Assembly (NCBI GenBank): GCA_028287225.1
Contig: JAQBPZ010000339.1
Span: forward strand, 1-8,101
DNA length: 8,101 nucleotides
Direction of reading: 5' to 3'
From: Gemmatimonadota bacterium
GTDB taxonomy: Bacteria > Gemmatimonadota > Gemmatimonadetes > Gemmatimonadales > Gemmatimonadaceae
In this document: positions 1 to 5,501 of the stretch, piece by piece
Layout of the letters: every line of letters starts with the position of its first letter
Position numbering within the stretch: position 1 is the first letter of the stretch
Notes under the pieces: model-generated
What the model was told of the DNA's origin: nothing
The model's database searches: none
Seen by the model: only the letters and a program-made list of their open reading frames with translations
Made by a program: the position numbers and the translations under genes

Positions 1-194
1 CGACCCCCCTCGCCGCACCGGTGGCGATCGGCGAGCAGCCGCCCGTGCCGATCGACCGCCTGCTCTATCGTGGACGCGCGGCGATCGTGCGCGCGCAGGA
101 GATCCGCGGCGAGGTGAAGGACCAGCACGGCACCGTGGACCCGGAGAAGCTGCAGGAGCTCTTCGACCTGCTGGACCTGGCGCTGACCACGTGA
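1..194 (+). CDS. C-terminal fragment of an unidentified protein (5' end outside the window)
   Basis: An open frame enters at the left edge (first full codon at position 3) and ends at TGA 192-194, leaving 63 codons. The visible tail is hydrophilic. It begins with an Ala/Pro-rich stretch containing GEQPPVPIDRLLYRG, then a charged helical segment (RAAIVRAQEIRGEVKDQ), and ends in a Leu/Asp-rich helix (ELFDLLDLALTT). It has no membrane segment and no catalytic motif I recognise. Codon usage is strongly G/C-ending, as in the neighbours, which supports real coding. Only 10 bases separate its stop from the next ATG, so it is probably in one transcript with the membrane protein and ispE. I cannot name the family from so short a tail. 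Confidence 0.6.
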   Translation, partial: TPLAAPVAIGEQPPVPIDRLLYRGRAAIVRAQEIRGEVKDQHGTVDPEKLQELFDLLDLALTT

Positions 195-204
195 GCGTGC
201 ATCC

Positions 205-1236
205 ATGAAGATCGGCTGGCGTGGTGCGCTCGGCATCATCCTGAGCGCGGCGTGCCTGTACTTCGCGTTCCGCGGCATCGCCTTCGCGAAGGTGCTGGAG
301 AACCTCCGGCACGCGAACCTCGGGCTCCTGCTGCTGTCCGTGGTGGTGGCGACGTGCACCTTTCCGCTGCGCGCGCTGCGCTGGCGCCCGATCCTGGACC
401 CGATCGCGCCGAACCTGCCGTTCACGCCGCTGTTCAGCGCCACGGTGATCGGGATGATGATCAACAACGTCGCGCTGCTGCGCGCCGGCGAGGTGGCGCG
501 GGCGTACGCGCTCTCGCGGTCCACCCCGCGCGTCACCTTCCCCGCCGCCTTCGCGTCGCTCGCGGTGGACCGCGTGTTCGACGTGATCGTGGTGTTCGGC
601 CTGATGTTCCTCGCGATGCTCGACCCCGCGTTCCCCCCGGAGGCGCAGGTGATGGGGCGCTCGGTCTCGAGCTGGGCGCTCAAGGGCGTGGTGCTCGTGG
701 GCGTGCTCGTCGTCGCGATGTACCTGGTGGTGCTGCTGCCGGAGCGGATCCTCGCCCTCTACGAATCCGTGGCGCGGCGCATCGCGCCCAAGCTGGAGGC
801 CAGGGGACGCGCGGCGATCGTCGCGATCATCCACGGCATGAGCATCCTGCGCACGCCCGGCCGCCTGGCCGCAGTGCTCGGCTGGACGGTGGCGCACTGG
901 CTCTGCAACGCGCTGGCCTTCTGGCTCGCGTTCCGCGCGTTCGGCATCACCACGCCCATGTCGTCCGCGCTGTTCCTGCAGGGCCTCGTCGCCATCGGCG
1001 TCGCCGCCCCGCAGGGCCCGGGCTTCTTCGGCGTGTTCGAGCTCTTCGGGCAGGCGGGGCTCGGCCTCTACGGCGTGCCGAGCGATCTGGCCGTGTCGTG
1101 GGCCATCACGTATCACGTCTTGACGTACATCCCCGTCAACGTGATCGGCGCGTACTACTTCCTCCGGACCGGGCTGTCGATGGGCGAGATCGGCACGGTG
1201 GAGAAGGTGGACGAACCCTCCGCCGCGGCCGTGTGA
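205..1236 (+). CDS. UPF0104 / lysylphosphatidylglycerol synthase transmembrane-region family protein (AglD/YbhN-like)
   Basis: This is a polytopic inner-membrane protein of 343 residues, resembling the flippase-like membrane domain of MprF but with no synthetase domain attached. About seven or eight hydrophobic segments are visible, near residues 7-25, 38-55, 75-92, 122-140, 159-178, 222-245, 252-270 and 295-320. Family-like signatures are LLRAGEVARAYAL (91-103), the VDRVFD motif (121-126) and the Pro/Gly-rich APQGPGFFGVFE loop (268-279). Family members are generally linked to moving or handling lipid-linked substrates, but the substrate here is unknown. ATG at 205 is the first in-frame start after the upstream stop. 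No strong Shine-Dalgarno precedes it, which fits coupling to the gene 10 bases upstream. Its last codons overlap the GTG start of ispE. The family call is firm; the function is not. Confidence 0.85.
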   Translation: MKIGWRGALGIILSAACLYFAFRGIAFAKVLENLRHANLGLLLLSVVVATCTFPLRALRWRPILDPIAPNLPFTPLFSATVIGMMINNVALLRAGEVARAYALSRSTPRVTFPAAFASLAVDRVFDVIVVFGLMFLAMLDPAFPPEAQVMGRSVSSWALKGVVLVGVLVVAMYLVVLLPERILALYESVARRIAPKLEARGRAAIVAIIHGMSILRTPGRLAAVLGWTVAHWLCNALAFWLAFRAFGITTPMSSALFLQGLVAIGVAAPQGPGFFGVFELFGQAGLGLYGVPSDLAVSWAITYHVLTYIPVNVIGAYYFLRTGLSMGEIGTVEKVDEPSAAAV

Positions 1237-2156
1237 CACCTCCGGGCGCGTGGCGTGCCGCCGGCGCGTGCGTGCACGCGCAGGCCAAGGTGAACCTCCG
1301 GCTGCGCATCCTCGCGCGCGAGGCCGGCGGCCATCACCAGCTCGAGACGCTGTTCCTGCGGCTGGCGCTCGCCGACATCGTTCGCGTGCGGCCGGCCGGC
1401 ACGCGCTCGCTCCAGGTCACGGGCGTTCCCGAGGGAACGGACCTCGGTCCGGCGGAGCGCAACCTCGCCTGGCGCGCCGCGGCGGCGTACATGGAGGCGG
1501 CGGGGCGACCCGACGGCTTCGCCATCGAGCTGGAGAAGCGCATCCCCGTGGGCGGCGGGCTCGGGGGCGGCAGCGCCGATGCCGGGGCGGTGCTGCGCGC
1601 GCTCGACGCCCTGTCGGCGTCGCCCCTGGGCAGCGCCGCGCTGCTGGAGATCGCGGCGACCCTCGGCGCCGACGTGCCCTTCCTCGCGAGCGAGCATCCG
1701 TACGCGCTCGCCTGGGGGCGCGGCGAGCGGATGCTGGCGCTCTCGCCCCTCTCGCCGCGCGAGGTGGTGCTCGTCGTCCCGCCATTCGGGGTGGACACCA
1801 CCCGTGCGTACGGCTGGCTGGCGGAGGCGCGCGCGGCGCGCGGCGCGGAGCGCCCGTCGGCACTGGTCCTCTCGCCCGGAGCACTCGCGTCGTGGGACGC
1901 GCTCATCCCGCTGGCCCGCAACGATTTCGAGCCGCCGGTCACCGCACGGCACCCGGAGATCGCCGGACTCGTGGAGTGGCTCGGGTCGATCGGCTGCGCG
2001 CCGGCGATGATGAGCGGGTCGGGCTCCGTGGTGGTGGGGGTCCTTCCGGAGGGCGCGTCGAAGCCGCCCCGCGGCGTGCGGGACAGCGTGCCGTGCGGGC
2101 GCGTGATCGTCACGCGCACGGCGGACCGAGTTGAGCCGGTGCGTCTGCTCGACTAG
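1233..2156 (+). CDS. ispE: 4-diphosphocytidyl-2-C-methyl-D-erythritol kinase (MEP pathway)
   Basis: IspE is a cytosolic GHMP-family kinase that phosphorylates the 2-hydroxyl of CDP-methylerythritol with ATP, the fourth step of non-mevalonate isoprenoid synthesis. The 307 residues match the usual length. Motif 1 is AQAKVNLRLRIL (residues 16-27), with the conserved Lys at 19. The glycine-rich ATP loop PVGGGLGGGSADAGA is at 105-119. LGADVPF carries the presumed catalytic Asp147. NDFEPPV and the C-terminal SGSGSVVVGV motif are also present. Where many homologues read GYHELETLF, this one reads GHHQLETLF. The chosen start is GTG 1233, whose GTGA overlaps the stop of the membrane gene by four bases. 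It places motif 1 at a normal distance from the N-terminus and implies translational coupling. No good Shine-Dalgarno is needed or seen. The tRNA-Gln gene begins 24 bases after the TAG stop. Confidence 0.95.
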   Translation: MTPPGAWRAAGACVHAQAKVNLRLRILAREAGGHHQLETLFLRLALADIVRVRPAGTRSLQVTGVPEGTDLGPAERNLAWRAAAAYMEAAGRPDGFAIELEKRIPVGGGLGGGSADAGAVLRALDALSASPLGSAALLEIAATLGADVPFLASEHPYALAWGRGERMLALSPLSPREVVLVVPPFGVDTTRAYGWLAEARAARGAERPSALVLSPGALASWDALIPLARNDFEPPVTARHPEIAGLVEWLGSIGCAPAMMSGSGSVVVGVLPEGASKPPRGVRDSVPCGRVIVTRTADRVEPVRLLD

Positions 2157-2180
2157 CTTTCGCGGCTGGAGCCGGCGTGC

Positions 2181-2251
2181 TCCCCCGTCGTCTAATGGCA
2201 GGACCGAAACCTTTGGAGTTTCTGATCGTGGTTCGAATCCACGCGGGGGAA
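2181..2251 (+). tRNA. tRNA-Gln (anticodon TTG)
   Basis: A complete cloverleaf can be drawn. The acceptor TCCCCCG (2181-2187) pairs with CGGGGGA (2244-2250), with A2251 as discriminator. The D-arm pairs GTCT 2190-2193 with GGAC 2201-2204, including one T-G wobble. The anticodon stem is GAAAC 2206-2210 with GTTTC 2218-2222, around a seven-base loop with TTG at 2213-2215, which reads CAA/CAG glutamine codons. The variable loop is four bases (2223-2226). The T-arm pairs CGTGG 2227-2231 with CCACG 2239-2243 around TTCGAAT. CCA is not encoded; the next bases are TCA. It lies 24 bases after ispE and is probably transcribed with it, in the same position as in ispE-tRNA-prs clusters elsewhere. Confidence 0.96.
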
Positions 2252-2253
2252 TC

Positions 2254-2696
2254 ATGCGCGGTCGAGTGCGACGCTGGTCCGACGATGACCTCGCGCTCGC
2301 TGTCGCTTCGTGCACCTGCCTTACCGCCGCCAATTCCGTGGCCTCGTTGCAGTGCGGGTAGCGAGGCGCCGGACTCCTGCCGAAATCTTCTGCGAAGCGT
2401 CCACGATCACGGGCACGGTGCTGCGACGTGCGGCTTTGTCCGCAGTCCGACCGCATCAGTGCAGCGCTTGCGGCCTCACGGGCGCGTACAACGATCGACC
2501 GCTGACCCTGCCACTCCACCACGTCAACGGTATCTTTAACGACAATCGAATCGGCAACCTGACGTGGCTCTGCCCGAACTGCCACAGTCAGACGAGCACT
2601 TTCGCTGGTCGAGGTAGTGGGTCGGTCCGTTCCGCACGGCCCATCACGGATATGCCGTGTGCAGCGCCGTATCACATTTCTGACAAGGGTTTGTAA
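2254..2696 (+). pseudogene. HNH endonuclease gene, probably frameshifted and internally deleted
   Basis: Two pieces of one recognisable family are in different frames. From ATG 2254, three bases after tRNA-Gln, a 35-codon frame opens with RRWSDDDLALAVASC, like the N-terminal helix of free-standing HNH proteins, and stops at TAG 2359-2361. A second frame, open from GTG 2310 to TAA 2694-2696 (128 codons), contains RRTPAEIF followed by a complete zinc-binding HNH fold: CSAC (2460-2471), LHHVNG (2514-2531), NDNRIGNLTWL and CPNCHSQT (2571-2594), ending near AGRG. Intact relatives, as I remember them, carry roughly 40 more residues between the two parts, so both a frameshift and a deletion are inferred. 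The residues after AGRG look unlike family tails and may be former intergenic DNA. The G+C is visibly lower than in the flanking genes. An alternative is a short functional HNH protein starting at GTG 2310. The HNH identity is firm; the broken status is likely. Confidence 0.7.
2685..2689 (+). promoter_or_regulatory. Shine-Dalgarno of prs (AAGGG)
   Basis: AAGGG lies six bases before ATG 2696. It supports this start over later ones, and it gives prs its own ribosome site even though the HNH frame ends on the same A (TAATG). Confidence 0.6.
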
Positions 2697-3649
2697 TGGA
2701 CGGCCTCGCCGTACCGTCGCACGGGTTCAAGTTGTTGGCGGGCCGGGCGAATCGCCCGCTCGCCGAGGAGATCGCGAAGCAGCTGGGGATCGACCTCTGC
2801 AAGCTCACCTGCACGCGATTCGCCGACGGGGAGATCTTCGTCCGCATCGATGAGAACGTCCGCGGCAACGACGTGTTCATCGTCCAGCCGACGAACGCGC
2901 CGGCCGAGAACATCATGGAGCTCCTGCTCATGATCGACGCGGCGCGGCGGGCCAGCGCGGCGCGCATCACGGTGGTGATGCCGTACTACGGCTACTCGCG
3001 GCAGGACCGCAAGGACCAGCCGCGCGTCGCCATCGGGGCGAAGCTCGTCGCCAACATGATCATGAGCGCCGGCGCCGACCGCGTGCTCGGCATCGACTTC
3101 CACCAGCACCAGCTCCAGGGGTTCTTCGACATCCCCGTGGACCACCTCTACGCGATGCCGGTGCTGAGCGCGTACTTCCGCCGCAAGAACCTCACGGACC
3201 CGGTCATCGTCGCGCCGGACGTGGGCGCCGCGAAGATGGCGCGCGGCTTCGCGAAGCGGCTCGATGCGACCCTCGCGATCATCGACAAGCGCCGGCCGCA
3301 CGCGAACGTGAGCGAGGTGGTGAACGTCGTCGGCGAAGTGGAGGGGCGCGACTGCATCCTGGCCGACGACATGATCGACACCGCCGGCACCGTGGAAGGC
3401 GCGGCGCGCGCGCTCAAGGGGCTGGGCGCCAAGGACATCTACGTCTGTGCGACGCACGCCCTGCTGAGCGGCCCGGCCGTCCGCCGCCTCACGGAGGCGC
3501 CCATCGCGGAGGTCGTGGTCACCGACACCATCCACACCCCTCCGGAGCGCCGCTTCGACAAGCTCACGATCCTCTCGGTGGGCGAGCTGCTCAGCAAGGC
3601 GATCCGCTACACGCACGCGGAGCAGTCGGTGTCGAGCCTGTTCGACTGA
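2696..3649 (+). CDS. prs: Ribose-phosphate pyrophosphokinase (PRPP synthetase, class I)
   Basis: Prs transfers pyrophosphate from ATP to ribose 5-phosphate, making PRPP for purine, pyrimidine, NAD, histidine and tryptophan synthesis; it is cytosolic and typically hexameric. The 317 residues are full length. Visible motifs are FADGEIFVRIDENVRG (42-57), the ATP-binding PYYGYSRQDRK (96-106), and the metal/ATP site DFHQHQLQGFFDIPVDH (134-150) with His136, where many homologues read DLHAxQIQGFF. The catalytic flexible-loop KRR is at 198-200, the PRPP-binding loop DDMIDTAGT at 224-232, and the family-typical end SVSSLFD is present. The ATG at 2696 has AAGGG six bases upstream and overlaps the HNH stop as TAATG. 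A promoter is not obvious, so transcription may come from the ispE side or from within the HNH remnant. A large inverted repeat starts five bases after the stop. Confidence 0.97.
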   Translation: MDGLAVPSHGFKLLAGRANRPLAEEIAKQLGIDLCKLTCTRFADGEIFVRIDENVRGNDVFIVQPTNAPAENIMELLLMIDAARRASAARITVVMPYYGYSRQDRKDQPRVAIGAKLVANMIMSAGADRVLGIDFHQHQLQGFFDIPVDHLYAMPVLSAYFRRKNLTDPVIVAPDVGAAKMARGFAKRLDATLAIIDKRRPHANVSEVVNVVGEVEGRDCILADDMIDTAGTVEGAARALKGLGAKDIYVCATHALLSGPAVRRLTEAPIAEVVVTDTIHTPPERRFDKLTILSVGELLSKAIRYTHAEQSVSSLFD

Positions 3650-3653
3650 ACGG

Positions 3654-3797
3654 CGGTAGGACGGTAGGACTGAAAGCGTTTGTCGGTTTCCGGTTTTTCA
3701 GTTTACGGCCAGCCCGGGTCAGCCCCTGCGTCCCGAGGCAGGCCGTAAACCGACAACCGACAACCGACAAACCGCCCGCCGTCCTACCGTCCTACCG
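3654..3797. repeat. 144-base nested inverted repeat between prs and rplY
   Basis: Three blocks pair in order. The outer block CGGTAGGACGGTAGGAC (3654-3670) is the exact reverse complement of 3781-3797, 17 bp. The middle block GTTTGTCGGTT (3678-3688) pairs with 3762-3772, 11 bp. The inner block GTTTACGGCC (3701-3710) pairs with 3741-3750, 10 bp. The unpaired spacers are nearly symmetrical (7 against 8 bases, then 12 against 11) and the apical loop is 30 bases (3711-3740). The outer arms contain two copies of an octamer (CGGTAGGA / TCCTACCG). The right arm contains three tandem ACCGACA heptamers around 3749-3769. As RNA this would make a long interrupted stem that could end or attenuate transcription after prs, although no T-run follows. 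It could equally be a dispersed, non-coding mobile repeat. No gene is present here. Confidence 0.85.
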
Positions 3798-3808
3798 TTC
3801 TCCCCCGT

Positions 3809-3814
3809 TATATT
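3809..3814 (+). promoter_or_regulatory. Possible -10 element (TATATT) of an rplY promoter
   Basis: TATATT, inside GTTATATTCC, is the most AT-rich hexamer in this GC-rich interval. It lies 12 bases after the inverted repeat and about 130 bases before rplY. No convincing -35 box is seen; the upstream bases belong to the repeat arm. It would give rplY its own start with a leader of roughly 120 bases. Confidence 0.35.
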
Positions 3815-3825
3815 CCGGGTTCCCC

Positions 3826-3879
3826 GCGATATCGCTGCCGAGCAGGCAGCCCCGGCATGGTAGGGCGGACGCAGCCGCC
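3826..3879 (+). promoter_or_regulatory. Potentially structured leader upstream of rplY
   Basis: Three structures crowd this interval: a perfect 10-base palindrome GCGATATCGC (3826-3835), a hairpin GCTGCC 3834-3839 / GGCAGC 3845-3850 with a five-base loop, and a hairpin GGCGG 3864-3868 / CCGCC 3875-3879 with a six-base loop. The first two overlap and are mutually exclusive. Ribosomal protein genes are often controlled by the protein binding its own leader, so this is a candidate. No match to a named leader class is claimed. Confidence 0.3.
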
Positions 3880-3942
3880 TGAGAGTAGCACCGGCATCGT
3901 GGCTCGCTGCAGTCGAAGACGTTTCAATGAAGGACGCACAAC

Positions 3943-4584
3943 ATGGCATCCGCATCCCTGAGCGCCGAGCTGCGCACGGACACTGGCAAGGGCGTCGCCC
4001 GCAAGCTGCGCGCATCGGGCCGCGTGCCGGGCATCGTCTACGGGCACGCCCGCGAGGCGCAGGCGCTGTCGGTCAACACGCGTGACCTGGACAAGCTGCT
4101 GGGCAGCATCTCCACCGGCAGCACCGTCGTGGAGCTCGGCCTGGCCGGCGCCACCACCAAGACGCTGATCCGCGAGATCCAGCGCCACCCGTTCAAGAAG
4201 CACGTGCTCCACATCGACTTCCAGGAGCTGGTGGCCGGCGAGAAGGTGACCGTCGACATCCCGCTCGTGTTCGTCGGCGTGCCCGAGGGCGTGCGTCTCA
4301 GCGGCGCGCTGCTCGAGCAGATCATGCACAGCATCTCGGTGCTGGCCGATCCGTCGAGCATCCCGAACCACATCGACGTCGACGTCGCGCATCTCGCCAT
4401 GGGCCACTCGCTCCACGTCCGCGACCTCGTCCTGCCCGCGGGCATCGAGGTGCTGTCGGATGAGGATGCGACGATGTGCGCCGTGATCGCGCCGCGCGCC
4501 GCCATCGAGGCGGCCGCCGAGGGCGATGCCGTCGCCGAGCCGGAGCTCATCGCGAAGGGCAAGGCCGACGAGGACGCGAAGTAA
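3943..4584 (+). CDS. rplY: 50S ribosomal protein bL25, long Ctc/TL5 form
   Basis: bL25 binds 5S rRNA in the central protuberance of the large subunit; the long form is also called Ctc (general stress protein in Bacillus) or TL5 (Thermus). The 213 residues show both domains. The N-terminal 5S-binding domain (about 5-93) contains GKGVARKLRASGRVPGIVYG (15-34) and IQRHPFKKHVLHIDFQEL (79-96). The C-terminal beta domain (about 97-185) contains VDIPLVFVGVPEGVRLSG and the LPAGIEVLSDED segment. An Ala/Glu/Lys-rich flexible tail follows. ATG 3943 is preceded by AAGGA (3930-3934) at a spacing of eight bases. It lies 293 bases after prs, behind the inverted repeat and a possible promoter, so it may be expressed separately from prs. 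Downstream, a strong hairpin precedes pth. Confidence 0.96.
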   Translation: MASASLSAELRTDTGKGVARKLRASGRVPGIVYGHAREAQALSVNTRDLDKLLGSISTGSTVVELGLAGATTKTLIREIQRHPFKKHVLHIDFQELVAGEKVTVDIPLVFVGVPEGVRLSGALLEQIMHSISVLADPSSIPNHIDVDVAHLAMGHSLHVRDLVLPAGIEVLSDEDATMCAVIAPRAAIEAAAEGDAVAEPELIAKGKADEDAK

Positions 4585-4610
4585 TCCGCGACTGGCTGGC
4601 AGCATTCACG

Positions 4611-4643
4611 CGACGGCTTCGCCTGCACCAGGCGAAGCCGTCG
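4611..4643 (+). terminator. Perfect 15-bp hairpin between rplY and pth (terminator or attenuator)
   Basis: CGACGGCTTCGCCTG (4611-4625) is followed by a three-base loop (CAC) and its exact reverse complement (4629-4643). Only a weak T-containing stretch follows (TCGTTTC, 4644-4650), so termination may be partial. It sits 26 bases after the rplY stop and 33 bases before pth, where it could set the ratio of a ribosomal protein to a housekeeping hydrolase or stabilise the rplY mRNA 3' end. Confidence 0.7.
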
Positions 4644-4663
4644 TCGTTTCACGACTCGCCGCG

Positions 4664-4668
4664 GGAGG
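4664..4668 (+). promoter_or_regulatory. Shine-Dalgarno of pth (GGAGG)
   Basis: GGAGG lies eight bases before ATG 4677. It decides the start within a frame that stays open another 200 bases upstream. Confidence 0.75.
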
Positions 4669-4676
4669 ACGCCGGC

Positions 4677-5270
4677 ATGAAGGTGATCGTGGGGCTCGGC
4701 AACCCGGGCAAGGAATACGAGAACACCCGGCACAACGTCGGCTGGTGGCTCATCGACCACCTCGCCGACCGGTGGGGCTTCACCGGGTGGAAGAAGGACG
4801 GCCAGGCCAAGGTCGTGCAGGGCCAGCTCGCCGGCGTGAAGGAGCCGATCCGGCTGGTGAAGCCGCAGACGTACATGAACCTCTCCGGCGGCGTGCTGGT
4901 GCAGTACGCCCGCCGGCCCTTCTGGGCCGCGGCGAACGACCTGCTGGTGCTCGTGGACGACGTCGCGATTCCCGCGGGCAGCTGGCGCTTCCGTCCCGAG
5001 GGCGGCGCGGGAGGCCACAACGGCCTCAAGTCGATCGATGGCGCGCTCGGCACGCAGAAGTATCCGCGCCTGCGCCTCGGCGTGGGCGATCCGGAGCGCG
5101 CGCCTGGCGGCCCGCTCACCGACTTCGTGCTCGGCGCCGTCGGCAAGCGCGAGGGCGACGCGATCCGCGGGCTGTTCGACGTGGAGACGGAGGCGATCGA
5201 GGCGTGGGTGCGTGCGGGGAACAAGGGCGCGCTGGATGTGTTGTCACGCAGCAGCGCGGGCTCCAAGTAG
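4677..5270 (+). CDS. pth: Peptidyl-tRNA hydrolase (bacterial Pth type)
   Basis: Pth cleaves the ester bond of peptidyl-tRNAs that drop off the ribosome, recycling tRNA; it is an essential cytosolic enzyme in most bacteria. The 197 residues match the family length. Active-site elements are all present: GLGNPG (6-11) with Asn9, NTRHNVG (16-22) with catalytic His19, KPQTYMNLSG (62-71), VLVDD with Asp94, and GGAGGHNGLKSI (109-120) with Asn115. The start ATG 4677 has GGAGG (4664-4668) eight bases upstream and puts the GLGNPG motif immediately after the first strand, as in homologues. The same frame is open further upstream into rplY, but that part lacks homology and crosses the hairpin. Transcription probably continues from rplY through that hairpin. 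ychF follows after a 231-base gap. Confidence 0.97.
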   Translation: MKVIVGLGNPGKEYENTRHNVGWWLIDHLADRWGFTGWKKDGQAKVVQGQLAGVKEPIRLVKPQTYMNLSGGVLVQYARRPFWAAANDLLVLVDDVAIPAGSWRFRPEGGAGGHNGLKSIDGALGTQKYPRLRLGVGDPERAPGGPLTDFVLGAVGKREGDAIRGLFDVETEAIEAWVRAGNKGALDVLSRSSAGSK

Positions 5271-5501
5271 GCCACCACGCAACGAGCTCGGTCGCCTGCA
5301 CGCGCGCCGCCGGCGGGACTCATCGCTCGCTGCGCTCGCTCGAGACGCCAGCTCTGCGCGTGCCGGCTCCCTCGCCCTCCGACGGTTGGCGTCACGAAGC
5401 CCTGCACTGCTGCGGACGGTGGCGCGGGCCGCAACCGCGCATGGTGCGAGAGGGTCCGAACGCCGCGCGATTAGCTTTAACGCAACCCCAATTACGCAGA
5501 C
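5271..5501. other. Non-coding gap between pth and ychF
   Basis: No gene-like frame with plausible content is seen in this 231-base stretch. It contains a perfect palindrome CCGCCGGCGG (5307-5316) and an 8-base direct repeat CGCTCGCT at 5324-5331 and 5333-5340. The last 30 bases turn AT-richer just before ychF, which suggests a promoter there. No clear rho-independent terminator for pth is visible. Confidence 0.5.
5472..5480 (+). promoter_or_regulatory. Possible promoter -10 region of ychF (TAGCTTTAA)
   Basis: TAGCTTTAA stands out in a GC-rich region and ends 21 bases before the ychF ATG. It partly resembles the Bacteroidota -7 box TAnnTTTG, but no matching upstream TTG element is evident. 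Weak evidence, based on composition and position only. Confidence 0.3.

Noticed and set aside
2227..2251. Possible attachment site: tRNA 3' end duplicated downstream
   Set aside because: I looked for a second copy of the T-arm/acceptor sequence between 2252 and 2700 and saw none, and there is no integrase.
2131..2361. A plus-strand frame beginning inside the ispE end and running through the tRNA
   Set aside because: The part before 2254 is ispE in another frame and the tRNA itself. Only the part after ATG 2254 resembles protein, and it is treated as the broken HNH N-terminus.
1155..2675. A 506-codon open frame on the minus strand across ispE, the tRNA and the HNH remnant
   Set aside because: It is antisense to ispE and a perfect tRNA, rich in Arg/Ala/His with no domain pattern. 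Long antisense frames are common in GC-rich DNA with G/C-ending codons.
3748..3772. CRISPR-like short repeats (ACCGACA three times)
   Set aside because: The units are seven bases and directly adjacent without spacers, and no cas genes are present.
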